Origin: Evernia prunastri
Taxonomy: Eukaryota; Ascomycota; Lecanoromycetes; Lecanorales; Parmeliaceae
Direction of reading: 5' to 3'
Length of the DNA: 53,855 bases
NCBI GenBank assembly: GCA_003184365.1
Contig: NKYR01000191.1
Location: forward strand, 222-54,076
Position numbers and translations under genes: made by a program. This document shows positions 10,226 through 21,950 of this stretch, piece after piece; position 1 is the first letter of the stretch; each line of letters begins with the position of its first letter. The notes beneath the pieces were generated by a model that worked only from the letters and a program-made list of their open reading frames with translations, was not told the origin of the DNA and did not search any database.

Positions 10226-11804
10226 CTAGCCATCACACAGGTGGTACTTCACCGTTGGTTGAACGACTCTAGTGACCTGAGACCTTGCCTGGATAGTCTT
10301 ACTCAATGCTATGTGACTTGAAGTCTTTCTCCTCTTTCGCTGTTCCATAATTTCTCCATGAAAAAGAGGTGCTGCACGAAAAGGATCATCTGTCTTAGCT
10401 TTTTCGAGTACCTCTTTTGCGATCCGCATAACGCATTTTCGCTTCTATTCGGGAGCTGTCGTTGTGATTCGCGCATCTCTATCCCAATTCTTTTCGAGAC
10501 TGGTAGCAATAAAGAGCTCATGAGCGCTGACAAGAGTAGTTTTTGCTGCGCTGGCACTGGGTCCGAAGATGGTGAGATGATTCTCCGATTGGTACCTGCT
10601 GTTGTGGTATGTCTATCCCCAGTTCTGCTGTCTTCGAGACCGGAAGGATCGTCGATCGTCTCTTCCTTGAGCGCAGCTTTGACGATCCGAGCTATGTCTT
10701 CTCGCTTCTTGATCATGCGAGACATGTTTTCCGAGTTGTAATCGTTGTTCTGGCTGAAGCACGCGTTTCTTTCGCCAATAAAGGTCGTACTGATCTCCTT
10801 TTCAACGTCAACAGCCTTGTCAACTTCATTTAGCGCCTTTGCTTCCGAAGAACCGGACTTTACCAAAGACAACGCGGTACATTCATTGTCCATCCGACAG
10901 CAAAGTTCGATTTTATCGCTTTTCGGGCGAATTTGGAATCGCCAGACACTTCGTGCTTGGATCTCCAGAGGTCCAGGCCGAGCTGAACCTCAATTATGGT
11001 ACGGACACGCCGACGTAAGCTAGTTGGACCAAACTTCCGAAGAAATGTTGCAAAAGTTCGGTTGCACTTGTTGGTGGCTTTAGTCTTCGTATGCATCAAG
11101 AAATCACACTCCAGATTGAGGCGGTGGTAACGCGACAACAAGAGGCTTTCCGACTGTCACTGAGGCGTCGTGTTTTTCATAAAAGCACAATTCTTGATGT
11201 GGCCGGAGATTGAAGTCACCAGTGAGTATCCAAGAACAGCGTCGGGGTCTCTCCAAGTGCCGGCGGCCTACCGGACCTAGCCTCGGGTCTTGAACTTGCG
11301 CTTTGACATCTTCAGTGTCATATTTTGGCATTCCACTGTTTTCAGTGCGCCTTGACGTTCAAACACGTTAGGCGCTCCTTTATCATCGAAGGTAGTGCTG
11401 CAGCCTGTAGTGCTTAAAGATTCCCTCCGAGGTTTTCGGTATATATTTATGCGCTCCCATGCGAATGCTGTGTCCCAGACCTTGAAGCTCCAGGTATGTA
11501 TCAGACAAGGAGCTCTGCAGGTTTCGCCAGGTGGTTTGGCAGATAAACTGATGAATGCTTCACTGAGACCGGGGTCCCTGGGTGTTTCCTTGGAATCTTT
11601 CAGAGGGTCGAGATTCGCTGGCCTTGGCGATTTCGAGAACGAAAAGCATCGTGGATCTGAAGTCGAGACTGACCCGACAACATAGCTATCGCCGTCGATC
11701 CACGCGTCGTACTTGTATTGACTGGGGAATCGAGCCAGAGTATATAGGGAATGGACTGAATAAGGCCGTTCGGACTGAGCGACTGCCATGCTGCTGGGCT
11801 TCAA
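10226..11804 (-). pseudogene. Broken coding relic with an internal repeat, function unknown
   Basis: Several minus-strand frames look like protein but lie in different phases: 11804-11277, 11331-11104, 11141-10860, 10893-10309 and 10429-10226. Two helical, charged segments resemble each other, RIVKAALKEETIDDP (~10700) and RIAKEVLEKAKTDDP (~10400), and the DNA around them is also repeated about 262 bp apart. They are now out of frame with each other. That points to a repeat-containing protein gene damaged by frameshifts. A gene with many introns is the alternative. I recognise no domain. Confidence 0.35.
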
Positions 11805-11939
11805 TCTGCTAGCGACCGTCGATTGACACCGGATTTGTCCAAGCGTTTGGCTGATCCCGGTGTGAAGGCAAGTCGCAGATATAGGTTTGAAAGTTTATTA
11901 CCCACAGGCAGTGTGACGAGGTTTGGCGTGTGCTCCATC

Positions 11940-13100
11940 TCCTAACAAGAATCATCGCGCTTGGAGCACATCTGCAACGGCCACCATTGCCCATTGACAT
12001 TTTTTCCTGACCGCAACATGTTTGCATGTCTCTGTTCTGTCCGAGCCAATTCGAAAAGTACCTAGACCAGATCCTCCTGTATACTATCAGTGAGTGTCCC
12101 ATGCTATGCTGTGAACATGACTAACTTACTGTTCACGGACACCAGCCTCGACCTCTCCACATCCACCACATTTCGCGCACATCTGGAACTGCCACCATTG
12201 GCCAATCACCAGATCTCCATCATCGAGGTAATCACAATAGAGCGACTGGGGTTCTGAATTGCATGTGGATTCCGTCCTCGATCCCTCAATGCGCCCCATC
12301 CCGTTTGGCACACATTTGGAGAGGCCACCATTGTCGTTTCACCTATCTTCTGGTATTGAGGTAATCAAACGAGACAGGCTCAGGACTGGGATCTCCCTCA
12401 AGATACACGTTGAAAGCTGAATAGTTGATTCGATTGCAGTTGGATGCGCAGGTTAGAGTATCATGAGGGTTGGCTCGTGGATGCCAGCCTTGACCTCTCC
12501 ATGAGCTCCACTCCGTTTCGCGCACATCTGCAGAGGCCATCATGGACCCACCATCGGATTTCCAGTACCTGAATACCTACAGAAGATTGACTGGGCTTCT
12601 GAGCTTGCAAGTGGATCCCAGCGATGATTTCTCCTTGTGTTCCATTTCGTTTGGCGCAAATCTGAAGAGGCCCCCGTTGGCCTACGATCAGGATTCCAGC
12701 ACTGAGGTACTTATCGAAGACTGATTCGGCTTTGAGCTTGCACGTGGCCCACATGTGCACCATTCCGTTTTGTACACGTCTGAAATGGCCACCACTGGCC
12801 CACTACCACGTTCCCAGCACCAAGGTAATTATAGAAGACTGAGTTGACTTTGAGCTTGCACGCGGCCTCCAGCCTCGATCTTCGCATATGCATCATTCCG
12901 TTTTGTGCACATCTGAAGTGGCCACCATTGGCCAACGACGAGGTTTCCAGCACCGAAGTAGAAGTCTGAGTCGATTTCGAGCTTGAACGTGCCCCCCTAG
13001 CCTCCATCTCCGCATATGTTACATTCCGTTTTGCAAACATCTGCAAAGGCCACCATTGGCCACCATTGGCTGATGACCAGATTTCCAGCATTGCCATAGT
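11940..13100. repeat. Degenerate tandem repeat, ~118-135 bp unit, about eight copies
   Basis: A conserved core (plus strand: CATTCCGTTTTGCACATCTG, then GGCCACCATTGGCCA, then TTCCAGCACTGAGGTA, then GAGCTTGCACGTGG) recurs. Core positions are near 11953, 12170, 12297, 12508, 12643, 12761, 12894 and 13022. Spacing of the last five is 135, 118, 133 and 128 bases; the larger earlier gaps may hide lost or decayed units. On the minus strand many units read GQWWPFQMCAKRNG, but unit lengths are not multiples of three, so one continuous protein is unlikely. Confidence 0.7.
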
Positions 13101-14290
13101 CTCAAGAGATCGACTTAATTTCAGGACTTGTCCTTCGCGAGGAAGTGACCCCGGATTGGCTGAACCTCGAAGAGCTGGTCACTCCGACCTAGGGTGACTC
13201 GCCTCCGTAATGGTGGATGGAATCACAACAGCTCAAAGTTTGAAGTGTGGCCGTGTGATCCGAGTTTTATTCCCTGTCTCGAGCACGCAGCCGTTGTTGA
13301 CGGAGACTTCCAAGGATTCGAAATAGAATGAGGGCGGCGGACTCGAGACGCGCCGTTTCTTTGAACCTCGTTTCGGAGGGGCCGCACTGCGACAGAGAAC
13401 GCATTTCGAAGCCGAGAGTCCGGAGGATAAGATTCACTCCCAGGTAATTAGACCACTCTTTTCATTTCTTCCTTTGTATCGGCAAAAGTGATTGGTTGGA
13501 CCGCAGGGGTCAGTCTCAGGTATGCTGCTGTTGATGGAATCAGCTCTCGAGAACAGGTATAGTAAGAATGGCACAATATTCACATTCCGGAAGTAACCAT
13601 CAGCTCAGTTCCTTTTTGTTCTCCGTTTACCACTGGCTCAGATATTCATTCCAGTGGCTATGTAGAGCGTGTCGACCTCAACCATCCTGCGTTGCAAAAG
13701 ATGAGCACGAGGAGTTGACTCGATGAGAAGAGTAGCAGGACTCACCCTCTGACAGCTCTCCATCGGTACGAGTCCACTCTTCTGCACCGAACCTGCTTCA
13801 GTAGCTCTATCTGGGATACACCCATGCCAGCTGAAGTCTCAAGTAGGCCTCACTCTGCAGACTCGCGGCCAGCAACCTGTCACTCGAGACCGGTCCAAAA
13901 TCCATGACTGAAGGCTTCTGTGGGATAGGAAGCCAAGCCTTGCGAGCGTCTGTCAGCATTTCGATGAAAGCCCACAGTCTAACAGCATAAAGAGCCCGGC
14001 TGAGGTTGTGCAAAGATGATGGTAATTTGAAAGTAAGAGGCTCCAGATTTGTGGGAATGTTGATCATCTTAGTGGCTCGGCACGCCGGGTCTGAAACAGT
14101 TCATGGAGAAAAGCCACGGCTTATATATTTGTAAGGTCCCTCTCTCTCTCTGTTCACATGTATATACGAGGCCAAACTAAGGCTCTAAGGAGGCAAGAAA
14201 GACACATAAAGAATGATTTGTTAAAGCGGTGTGTGCCAGCAAAGCTCCAAAGCTCTGAACAACTTGGCTGTGGTTGTGTCAGAAGATAAG
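13101..14290. other. No gene recognised
   Basis: The stretch has balanced composition. An 86-codon minus-strand frame (14067-13807, starting MINIPTNLEPLTFKLPSSLH) is the only long one and matches nothing I know. A short (CT)n run lies at ~14138-14150. Confidence 0.5.
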
Positions 14291-14299
14291 ATTATTTGG

Positions 14300-15245
14300 G
14301 TTGGAGAAGGGGTTTAAATATGCACGGAGGAACGACGCTAGTTGCATTCATCGGTGCGTATTCATTAATACGTGTAGAATTCATCTACTTGGCTATATTC
14401 ATCCCTGCATATTCATCTATACACATAGGATTCATTGCTAAGTTGCATTCATTGCTGCGGGTGAGATTCATTGCTTGTTGCATTCATTGCTTAATCGTAT
14501 TCATTGCTGCTTGCAAACTTCCAGGTGCTTATCCTCTAGATACTGGCTGGAGGGATTCATCCCTGAAAACTGTCTATTTGAGAGATTTGTCCCCGAGATA
14601 TCTACTGAGTGGTGGGATTCACCCCCCAAATGATTTGCAGCTTGAGGGTTTCATGGTTTACACATAGTGACTTACTTGGGGACTGCATCCCTATAAAATT
14701 TGCACTTAAGGGAATCTTTCTCTAAGTAGCCACTCAACTTTGGGCTTTATCCCCTAAAGAGATATCAAATTTTTGTGACTCGTCCCCCAGGTAGTTAATC
14801 ATCCGTGGGATATATCTCTAAGGGAATTGGCAGCGTTGGGAGATTCATTGTTTATATAGTCATCTGTTCATTAGTTCATCCCCCCAATTTACAAACCCAT
14901 TGGGGTTTCTCCCCTGTATAGAGTCACCAGTCCGAGAGATTCAGCGTCTAGATGAACACCTATTTGAGCTTTATCCCCTAAAGGTATACAAATTTTCCGT
15001 CACTCATCCCCTAGATAGTCAATCATCCGTGAGGCATATCCCTTAAGAACTTGGCAGATGTGGGGAATTCATTTATTATATGGTCATCTGTTCGTTAGTT
15101 CATCCCCCAGATCTACAAATTCATTGGGGATTTCCCCCCCTGCAAAGAGTCATCAGTTTGGGAGATTCGACGTCTAGATAGACACCTATTTGGGCTTTAT
15201 ACCTAAAAGAGGCACTACATGATAGATATTCGCCTGTTCAATTCA
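14300..15245. repeat. Nested satellite: short ATTCAT/ATCCCC repeats and a 225-bp higher-order unit
   Basis: At 14340-14530 the motif GCATTCATTGCT recurs every ~25-30 bases. From ~14550 a degenerate 30-40-base motif of the form GGG..TTCATCCCC recurs. It is embedded in a ~225-bp unit present about 2.3 times; the anchor TTTGGGCTTTATCCCCTAAA occurs near 14741, 14965 and 15191, and AATCATCCGTG near 14797 and 15020. A 123-codon frame at 14296-14667 is built from the repeat and is not believed to be a gene. Confidence 0.7.
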
Positions 15246-15634
15246 CCCCTCTGTTGGCTTCATCCCCTCTGAGAGTCACCAGTCTGTGGCATTTACCATC
15301 GAACCCTTAGCCTACTCATGGCCTTGCTGTACACCAGATGTACAGCATACCGAATCCATCCCGCACTATAAGTAGGTATTTTCAATTCACCCCCACCTGT
15401 GAACACCGTTGAGCGTACTAGCATGACTGCAGTCAGCTAACATACGAGCGCTGACCTCAGAGAGCAAAGAAGCAGTATGTCTCGACATATATTGGGACGA
15501 AAGCAGCGTACCTAAAGGACTAAAAAGAATGTTCACAGTATTGACATCTATACTGCCCAGGGAAATGATTTGTTCAGGCAACCGACGATGCAGCTTTGAC
15601 GTGAAGGCCCCCAGAACTTCATTGAGCACTCCAA

Positions 15635-16519
15635 TTATAGTATGTCCAGAGAGATCCAAAAGGGTGTGCGTAACGTTGTTCCGAACGTTTTGCTGAAGCA
15701 AGGAAGATCATCTTCGGCCCGTACCTTCATAATAGCGTTCTGCGCAATCACGACATCTGTAGCTTCATTAGCAATGCACCAGAACCAACCGCGGGTGGGG
15801 ACATACAGTCCATTGCCCTGGTACGTATGTTCGCACTGCAGGGTTGGAGGTGCTGTGGAAGCCGGACTCAAGAACTCTCCACTAGACTGAGCAGGGTAGG
15901 ACGGTCTAGCGAAGCTTGGGCTTTGAATTGAGCCCGTGCTATCTTGAATATGGGGACCCTGGGGGAGGGGCGGAGAGTAGGAGTTGCCAGCTGGCCGGTA
16001 TGCGGCTGGGCGACCGTAGGGGTCTTGCCCACCTTGATAAGTCTGGTTGGCCGGGGACGTATGTTGCTGTTGGTAGCCTGAGAAAGGCGGTGGGTGTGAA
16101 GCTGGAGGCGAGGCAGTGGTATAGCCCTGGTTCTGGCTGTAGGCCTGCGGATAGGCAGAATGGTATTGAATTTGATGGGGCTGTGGAGGTGCACCATAAG
16201 CCTGATGACTGGAACCTGTCTGGTTCTGTGGTGGGTAATACTGGCTGGGCTGCGGCGGAGGCGAATACCGTGTCGAGGGAGGTGGCGAGGTGTAGCCAGG
16301 ATAAAACCCATTGGAAGGGCCAGGATCAGCTGCGTGATGCTGAGGATAACCATATGGTGGACGGCTAGGTGGAGGCGGATCTCTGGCCCGCGGACGGACG
16401 CCTTCGCGGTTTTTCTCAAAGCCCCTGGTCTGCCCTCCACTTTGGTCTTCGTGGACCGGACGCAGTGCTCTTTGAATATTTATGGCATTGCGCCAATTCT
16501 TGTTTGGGCCGTCACTCAT
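15635..16519 (-). CDS. Pro/Gln/Tyr-rich protein, function unknown
   Basis: I prefer the start ATG at 16519 (MSDGPNKNWRNAINIQRALR); an in-frame ATG also exists at 16564. Residues ~45-230 are rich in Pro, Gln, Tyr and Ser (repeated PPP, PQ and YPP), like disordered fungal scaffold or RNA-binding proteins. The C-terminal ~60 residues are more globular (GNGLYVPTRGWFWCIANEAT). The simple reading stops at 15635. A 61-nt intron (GT about 15757 to AG about 15697) would instead join an in-frame segment starting QNVRNNVTHTLLDLSGHTII that runs to ~15520. That extension looks protein-like, so the true C-terminus is uncertain. The tandem-repeat compartment begins just downstream. It is divergent from the DUF6594 gene. 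Confidence 0.55.
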   Translation of the reverse strand: MSDGPNKNWRNAINIQRALRPVHEDQSGGQTRGFEKNREGVRPRARDPPPPSRPPYGYPQHHAADPGPSNGFYPGYTSPPPSTRYSPPPQPSQYYPPQNQTGSSHQAYGAPPQPHQIQYHSAYPQAYSQNQGYTTASPPASHPPPFSGYQQQHTSPANQTYQGGQDPYGRPAAYRPAGNSYSPPLPQGPHIQDSTGSIQSPSFARPSYPAQSSGEFLSPASTAPPTLQCEHTYQGNGLYVPTRGWFWCIANEATDVVIAQNAIMKVRAEDDLPCFSKTFGTTLRTPFWISLDIL

Positions 16520-17302
16520 TTTCTCTTTGCGTTCCCGATTTGCCCAATCGGGTATTGGCTGCAACTCAAATTACTCTTGCAGCGAATGGAAATATGGTAG
16601 CCCCTGTCGCAATTGAGTTTCAAACATGTACGAAGTTTCTAGCATATCCTGTGAGCTTCTTTTGTTGCCAGACACAAGGGAAGCCCTATGACGAGCCCCG
16701 AAAACGCCAGCTTGAAGGAACAGACACGAAATGGTGGGGGAGGCAGCATTTTGATGTTGCTTGAATAGCCTGCCTGATACATACTTTTCAAAATTGCAGG
16801 CAACGTTGAGGCTCGCGAAGTAGGATTTGCCTTGTTCTCGCTGCCGATTATTGGCCTCTAGACCATTGAAACCGGGCGTCACACCAACCCGAGATGCATG
16901 AGTAGCACAGGGCTGAAGATGTGTTATGGTGTGTGGTGATTGGTGGCTAATATTCCACGCAAGCGTCCCGCAAAGCTGGAAGTACATTATTGCAAAGCTG
17001 ATTGGTTGCCGCACAATAATGCGTATGGAGGGGCAGTGTAGGACAAGAACAGGCAAAGACGCGAGTCTCGCGGTTGTGTGATGGAGGGATTGATGGGGTC
17101 CCAAGACATGGACTCGTGCATCGACTAAGCGGTGTCAGACGCATGCGTATTATTGTTCAGCTGGAACAGTTCTTCTGGGGGGGCACAGCCAGGATGCTTG
17201 GGGTTTAATACCTCGCAAACGGCCAGATTCCATGGCCTGGATTGCAACACTCCTCACGATTCAAAGGAAACGCGTATGCATTTTCAACGAGCTCGAAGCT
17301 CC

Positions 17303-18587
17303 ATGAGTTCCAGTCCAGAGCCAATGATAGCCATGGGTACAATCAATCATCAGCCTTGTGACCAAGAAGGGCTGTCTGCCTCGTCCCAACATCCTATTGT
17401 ACCGGTGGATATTGCGCAGCCTTCACAGCCTCTCCCACCACCGGGACTCCCCTTTGAACAATCAAACAGCTACCAAAACCAACCTCAGTGGTCAGCACCA
17501 GCGGATGGTACACCTCAGCATGCCACAGGACAGGGTCACTCCCCTGGTACCGATACAGGTTTCTCTCGCGATAAAGCTGATCAGGAGCCGTGGAAGTAGT
17601 AAGTACATGACTGCTTTTTATGAACCCGTACTAGTTATTTGATTAACTTAGTACTTTCGATAGTAGAGGTTATCCTGCTATGTGCAAATGGACCGCTTCG
17701 GACGACGATTTCTTTGTGTTGCGGAGATTCGGAGAGCTAAGCGCACGGATCTTACTAAGACTCCAAGATCGAATTGTCATACTAGAGGAAGATCTCCAGC
17801 GCATGGACAGTGAATGCATAAAAAACGACCTCGACAATGGTACATTTCGATACGATCGCAACTGGGAACGACAGCGGCTTTTGGATCTGTTGACTTCGAG
17901 ACTTGAGCAATATCGTAGGTGCTACGGCTTCTAGTTGTAGATTGAGGTAAGGATTTCTCATTGACTTGAATCAGAAAGATTTCTGCTAGATCATGCACAA
18001 ATTAAGGCACGCCCTGAAGCGACTGAATTTCAAACATCCAATGTCAAACGTTGGTTCGTCAATGCAAACGAAAAGGTCATCCAACACGAGGAAAAGCAAT
18101 TCATCGACAAAGACGGTGATTTAATAGCGGTCGTCCCTAAGATCAAGACACCATTACGCAGATTCATCGACAAGTTCGAGACGCCTCGATTATGGGCGCC
18201 TTTCAGAGAAAGAAAAGTAGGCTCGCCTAGGCTCCCTCTTTGCATTCGTTGATTGACCGACTTTAGATTAACGAACGCCTTCACGGAACCTCTGGAGACT
18301 TTGGATTAGACACCACGGTTTACAGCAAAGAGTCTGTCATTGACAAGTCTGTGACTTTCGTGACCATGGTTCTTGGCGTTGGGATGCTTGTTGGCCCATT
18401 GTGGTGGTTACAACATCTGTCAGCTCAGACGTACAGCTTGGAAGCTCGACTTGCGGTCATCACCGGTTTCTTGGTAATCTTCACCATCCTGCTGAGTATA
18501 CTGACAGTGGCGCGGCCATTTGAGGTCTTAGCTGCCACGGCGGCTTATGGAGCCGTTCTGATGGTATTTATGCAAATTAGCACTTGA
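17303..18587 (+). CDS. DUF6594-family membrane protein
   Basis: Four exons fit: 17303-17598, 17664-17914, 17975-18216 and 18267-18587 (369 residues). Introns are 65, 60 and 50 nt and all phases agree. After a Ser/Pro/Gln-rich N-terminus the DUF6594 pattern begins at the first splice junction (WKYRGYP...SDDDFFVLRRF). It continues with a coiled segment (LQDRIVILEEDLQRMD), then LLDHAQIKARPEAT and KTPLRRFIDKF. Three hydrophobic segments fill the last ~80 residues (VTMVLGVGMLVGPLWW; AVITGFLVIFTILLSI; VLAATAAYGAVLMVF). This layout, soluble N-terminus with C-terminal membrane helices, is that of the fungal family, whose function is unknown. ATGs at 17132 and 17279 are alternative starts in the same frame. 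Confidence 0.85.
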
Positions 18588-19474
18588 GCTCAAGCTCCTA
18601 CCGGATCTGGTCACATCGCAACGATTACAGAGTCTGCGCAACTTATGAGCTCCAGTTACGAATTTCAACCATGAGTATTCGTTTCCTAGGTGTAGGGGTG
18701 GAGTCTGGGACGGGATAGGTATACTCTAAGACGTCTGCAAGCTAACCTCAATTGGCTAGGCTATCTCGCTGCGTGAAGGGTGCGGCAGCTTCCTTATTGG
18801 AGTATCTTGTTATATATATATAAGCCGATATTATTCTAGGCTGGTTAGGAAGACGCAAGATGTGGAGATCCTATAGAAGTTATGTTTACGCGATGGACTA
18901 TACACTCTAAGACCTTATACTGATTATAGTCCGAATGATAATGTAACGTAGAACAAGACATTTATGTTATTCTCGAGCCTTGCTGTACAATTGATGAGCC
19001 TACCATCGACATACGAAGGCGGTCACAAGATAGGTTGCATCTATCTCGAATGGCTTCCGGCAACCGCTGACAATGCATGCCAAACAATGCATGAGGCATG
19101 GTCTATCCTTACAGGAAGCAACTTCACGGTCCCACGACTGATGTTTGCGTGGTCAGTGTGTTGTAGCGACAAGATTGGGACCCAGCTCGCTTGACTGTTT
19201 TATCCCCCCAAAAAGCGCAAAGCTGGCTTAGCCACAGGATCAAAGTATGATATAGTTCAAGTGGCGGGGCACAATTGATCTAACTTCTAGTACTTTTTGC
19301 TATTTTCCTCAAAGACTCTGGTGGAATAATATCCAATTGTGTATTGCAAGCTCTAGCGTGGCTTTTGATAGAATGGTGTGAATCTCCCGCGAAGTGTGTG
19401 ATCCAAACAGAACCTTTCAATCAAGGTGGCTCTCCTCGTCTTCCAAGAAGTTCAATCGGCCCTCAACCGGAGGA
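18588..19474. other. Intergenic, no gene recognised
   Basis: The stretch contains a (TA)n run at ~18812-18823 and a 76-codon plus-strand frame (18964-19194) without a recognisable family. It lies between the 3' ends of two convergent genes, so it should hold their 3' UTRs. Confidence 0.5.
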
Positions 19475-20653
19475 CTAGAAAACCCTTGTAAGCTGTATAT
19501 AACGCAAAGACATCATCTTCTTCAACCACACACCCAAGTCGTCCCCAATTGGAGATCGCTCGCTATCCGCTGAAGTATGATCCGGACAAACCTCGAACTT
19601 GAAATCGCTGTCGGCATAACTCGTGTCGACTTGCCAAAGTGTAGAAGGCTCTTCAGGCAGGCAAACAAATAAATTCTCCAGGATGTCGTAGTCCATGGGC
19701 ATTATACCGCACATATTGAGCGCCGTTTGATGAGACAAGGGAGGCGTGATGGGGGCTAGTACAAGTGCCAAATCGACTGTCCTAGTGGGAAGTTCCGAAA
19801 GACGGACGGAGCAGGCGCGCTGCATATGCATCTCCATATTGTTAACGCGCTCAGTGCATGTGTCTGGAACAATGCAGTCTTTGATAGCCTCGATACCTCC
19901 AAGGACGAGCAACTCTGCATACTTCGTGCCCTCGGTGTCCTCTCTGTCGAGTATAGTGAGTGTTTCTCCACCAAGACGCCTCTCCAGCAAACCCATGAGC
20001 CATTTGTGTAAGCCGCACAGATGGTACGCGCTCTCGTGTTTATAGTTGGCCAGGGTGAAGTTCTCGATCTCTCCATTTGGTACTCCGAAATAGGGTTCGT
20101 TGCTGGGATCAGAGACAAAGGCCTGAAGACATGAGCGATGGTGTTCGAGGTAGTGCGTAAGCAGAAGAAGGCGAGATCGAATGTCCGTCTCAACGAATCT
20201 TTCGTGTTCTCCGTACTCCATGAGGGAGTAGTCCGATATGAACTTTGCTAGTGTATTGACTACTGAGCAACGACGTTTCAGGCTAAAGAGGTGCTTGTAG
20301 CTCTCCATTTCAGGTCCAGTATCTCCAAATAATTTGCCTGCTTGCCAGAACTCCGGAGTCTGAAGTAGTTACCGCACGAGAATCTTCTCAGAATAATGGA
20401 AGACCTCATGGAAGAATCGGCAGACACCGCGAAAGCGAATCAGTTCGGCCATGGTGAGATGTGAGATAATCCCACGAACTAGCTCGGAAGGTAGGCTCGT
20501 CATCGGAGAGTGCCTATGAGATGTCAGTGTACGGTAAGACTGACCCATCAACACCATTAATCTGGAGACTAACCCGTTAATCAGCACGTTAACTTGCGAA
20601 GCTGCTCCCTCATCGCGCTGTACAGCTGGAGCCTGCAACGAGAGATCCGACAT
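19475..20653 (-). CDS. F-box protein
   Basis: An F-box lies at ~20510-20380 (MTSLPSELVRGIISHLTMAE then LIRFRGVCRFFHEVF), suggesting a substrate-recognition subunit of an SCF ubiquitin ligase. Intron 1 at 20514-20573 (60 nt, GTTAGT...CATAG) restores NG|HSPMTSLPSE in phase. An in-frame TAA at 20369-20371 follows ILVR. It is removed if a 90-nt intron 20283-20372 (GTAACT...CTTTAG, phase 2) is spliced, which I prefer. Without that splice the gene would be truncated. The C-terminal ~270 residues are helical and unassigned, as is usual for fungal F-box proteins. ATG 20653 or 20689 may be the start. Confidence 0.7.
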
Positions 20654-20689
20654 TTCGAAGGCTTGGGTCCGATGCGAGGAAACAGACAA

Positions 20690-21950
20690 AAGACAGAGAC
20701 TCGTGTTGGACTCGTACTGGTCGTCTTCGATGATCGGAGACGTTGAAAGCTCTCAAGACGGATCGTGAGGGACACGCAAACGTTTGAACGTTTCCAGACG
20801 TGAGGAGGAACACAATGGTCTCGTGCCACGACTGAGGAGCTTGATCTGAATGCAAGGACTGGCAATGCAAAGGAGAATCACCGAAGATGTTTTGATCAGC
20901 TTCTTGTGTTTAGGTGGCAGACAGGGGATATCCGGACGCTAGCGGCTGCACGGTTCTGCCAATTTCCTAAGTGAAGTCCCATCTTCGTATCACGCAATCT
21001 CCCACACAACACAGACTCATCCTTCTCCGATGTTCTGATCGACTGCCCCTCACAGAGGAGTATATAAAGACATATCGCTCCATGTCTGTCGACTTTCGTC
21101 GTCCGAGTCTCCAACTCTTGTTCACCGGCCTCTCACTCTCTTCCAGTGTCAAGTGTGCCATTTTTTAGGTTATAACCCGAGAAATGTGCATTCTTTTCCA
21201 ACAGAAATCGGAGATGACACTGTCCTGACCTTGATAGAACTCCATTGGAAGGGTCGAAGCGAACGACACAATAGGTACCCGCCATTCGAATATTTTTATA
21301 TAAGAAGAAGAAGAAAAAGAAGGAAATATAAGCTGAACCATCATGCAGTTGACATTTATTTATAATTCCTTGGTTGCCGGAAAATTCTCAGCCCAGCATC
21401 CAGATGAGGAAAGCAGACTGAAGAAGATATATAACAATGAGGAAAACATGTGTCTACAAGATCTGATTAATTTTATCTGTCAACTTTTACTGGATGAAGA
21501 CGTACCACTCCTATCGCAAAGGGTGTATTTAAATTCATCGCTCATGATACCAGGTATTGTTTGGAAGGTCCCAATACTATCAGAAGGGTAATCACATTTC
21601 TCGAGAACGTTTTGGGCTTTTGGCCCCTTGACTCCTATTCCTATGAAAAGAAGAAGAAGAAGAAGAGAAGGGAAGGAAGTGTTCACAGTTGCGGAAATAT
21701 ACACATGTCGGTGAAAGGTTTGGCCGGGTCTAACGCTGAACGATCTAGGATGCAAAAGTATAGAAAGAAATCATGGTCTAAACACCCAAGAAACAGTACA
21801 TAAAACTTAGTGCTGTCTGGTGATGTGATGGCGTACGGTGTTTGAATGTCAAAGATTCTTCTAATTGGTTCCACACAAGATCTCTGCAGTTTCGTGATGA
21901 AGCAATTGTGAAACAAGGAATTCTCTCATTAAACAAGAACCTGGATCAAA
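20690..21950. other. Divergent intergenic region, microsatellites
   Basis: This region lies between the start of the F-box gene (-) and TSR4 (+), so it holds both promoters and leaders. GAA-rich microsatellites lie at ~21304-21330 and ~21646-21672. Short frames on both strands show no family resemblance. Confidence 0.6.

Noticed and set aside
12126..13097. Repeat protein with GQWWPFQMCAKRNG modules
   Set aside because: Unit lengths (118-135) are not multiples of three and frames shift between units with many stops.
14296..14667. 123-codon ORF
   Set aside because: It is built from the satellite repeat and has repeat-derived, low-complexity composition.
20369..20371. In-frame TAA in the F-box gene, suggesting a pseudogene
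   Set aside because: A 90-nt GTAACT...CTTTAG intron (20283-20372) removes it in phase, so truncation is not required. Transcript data would decide.
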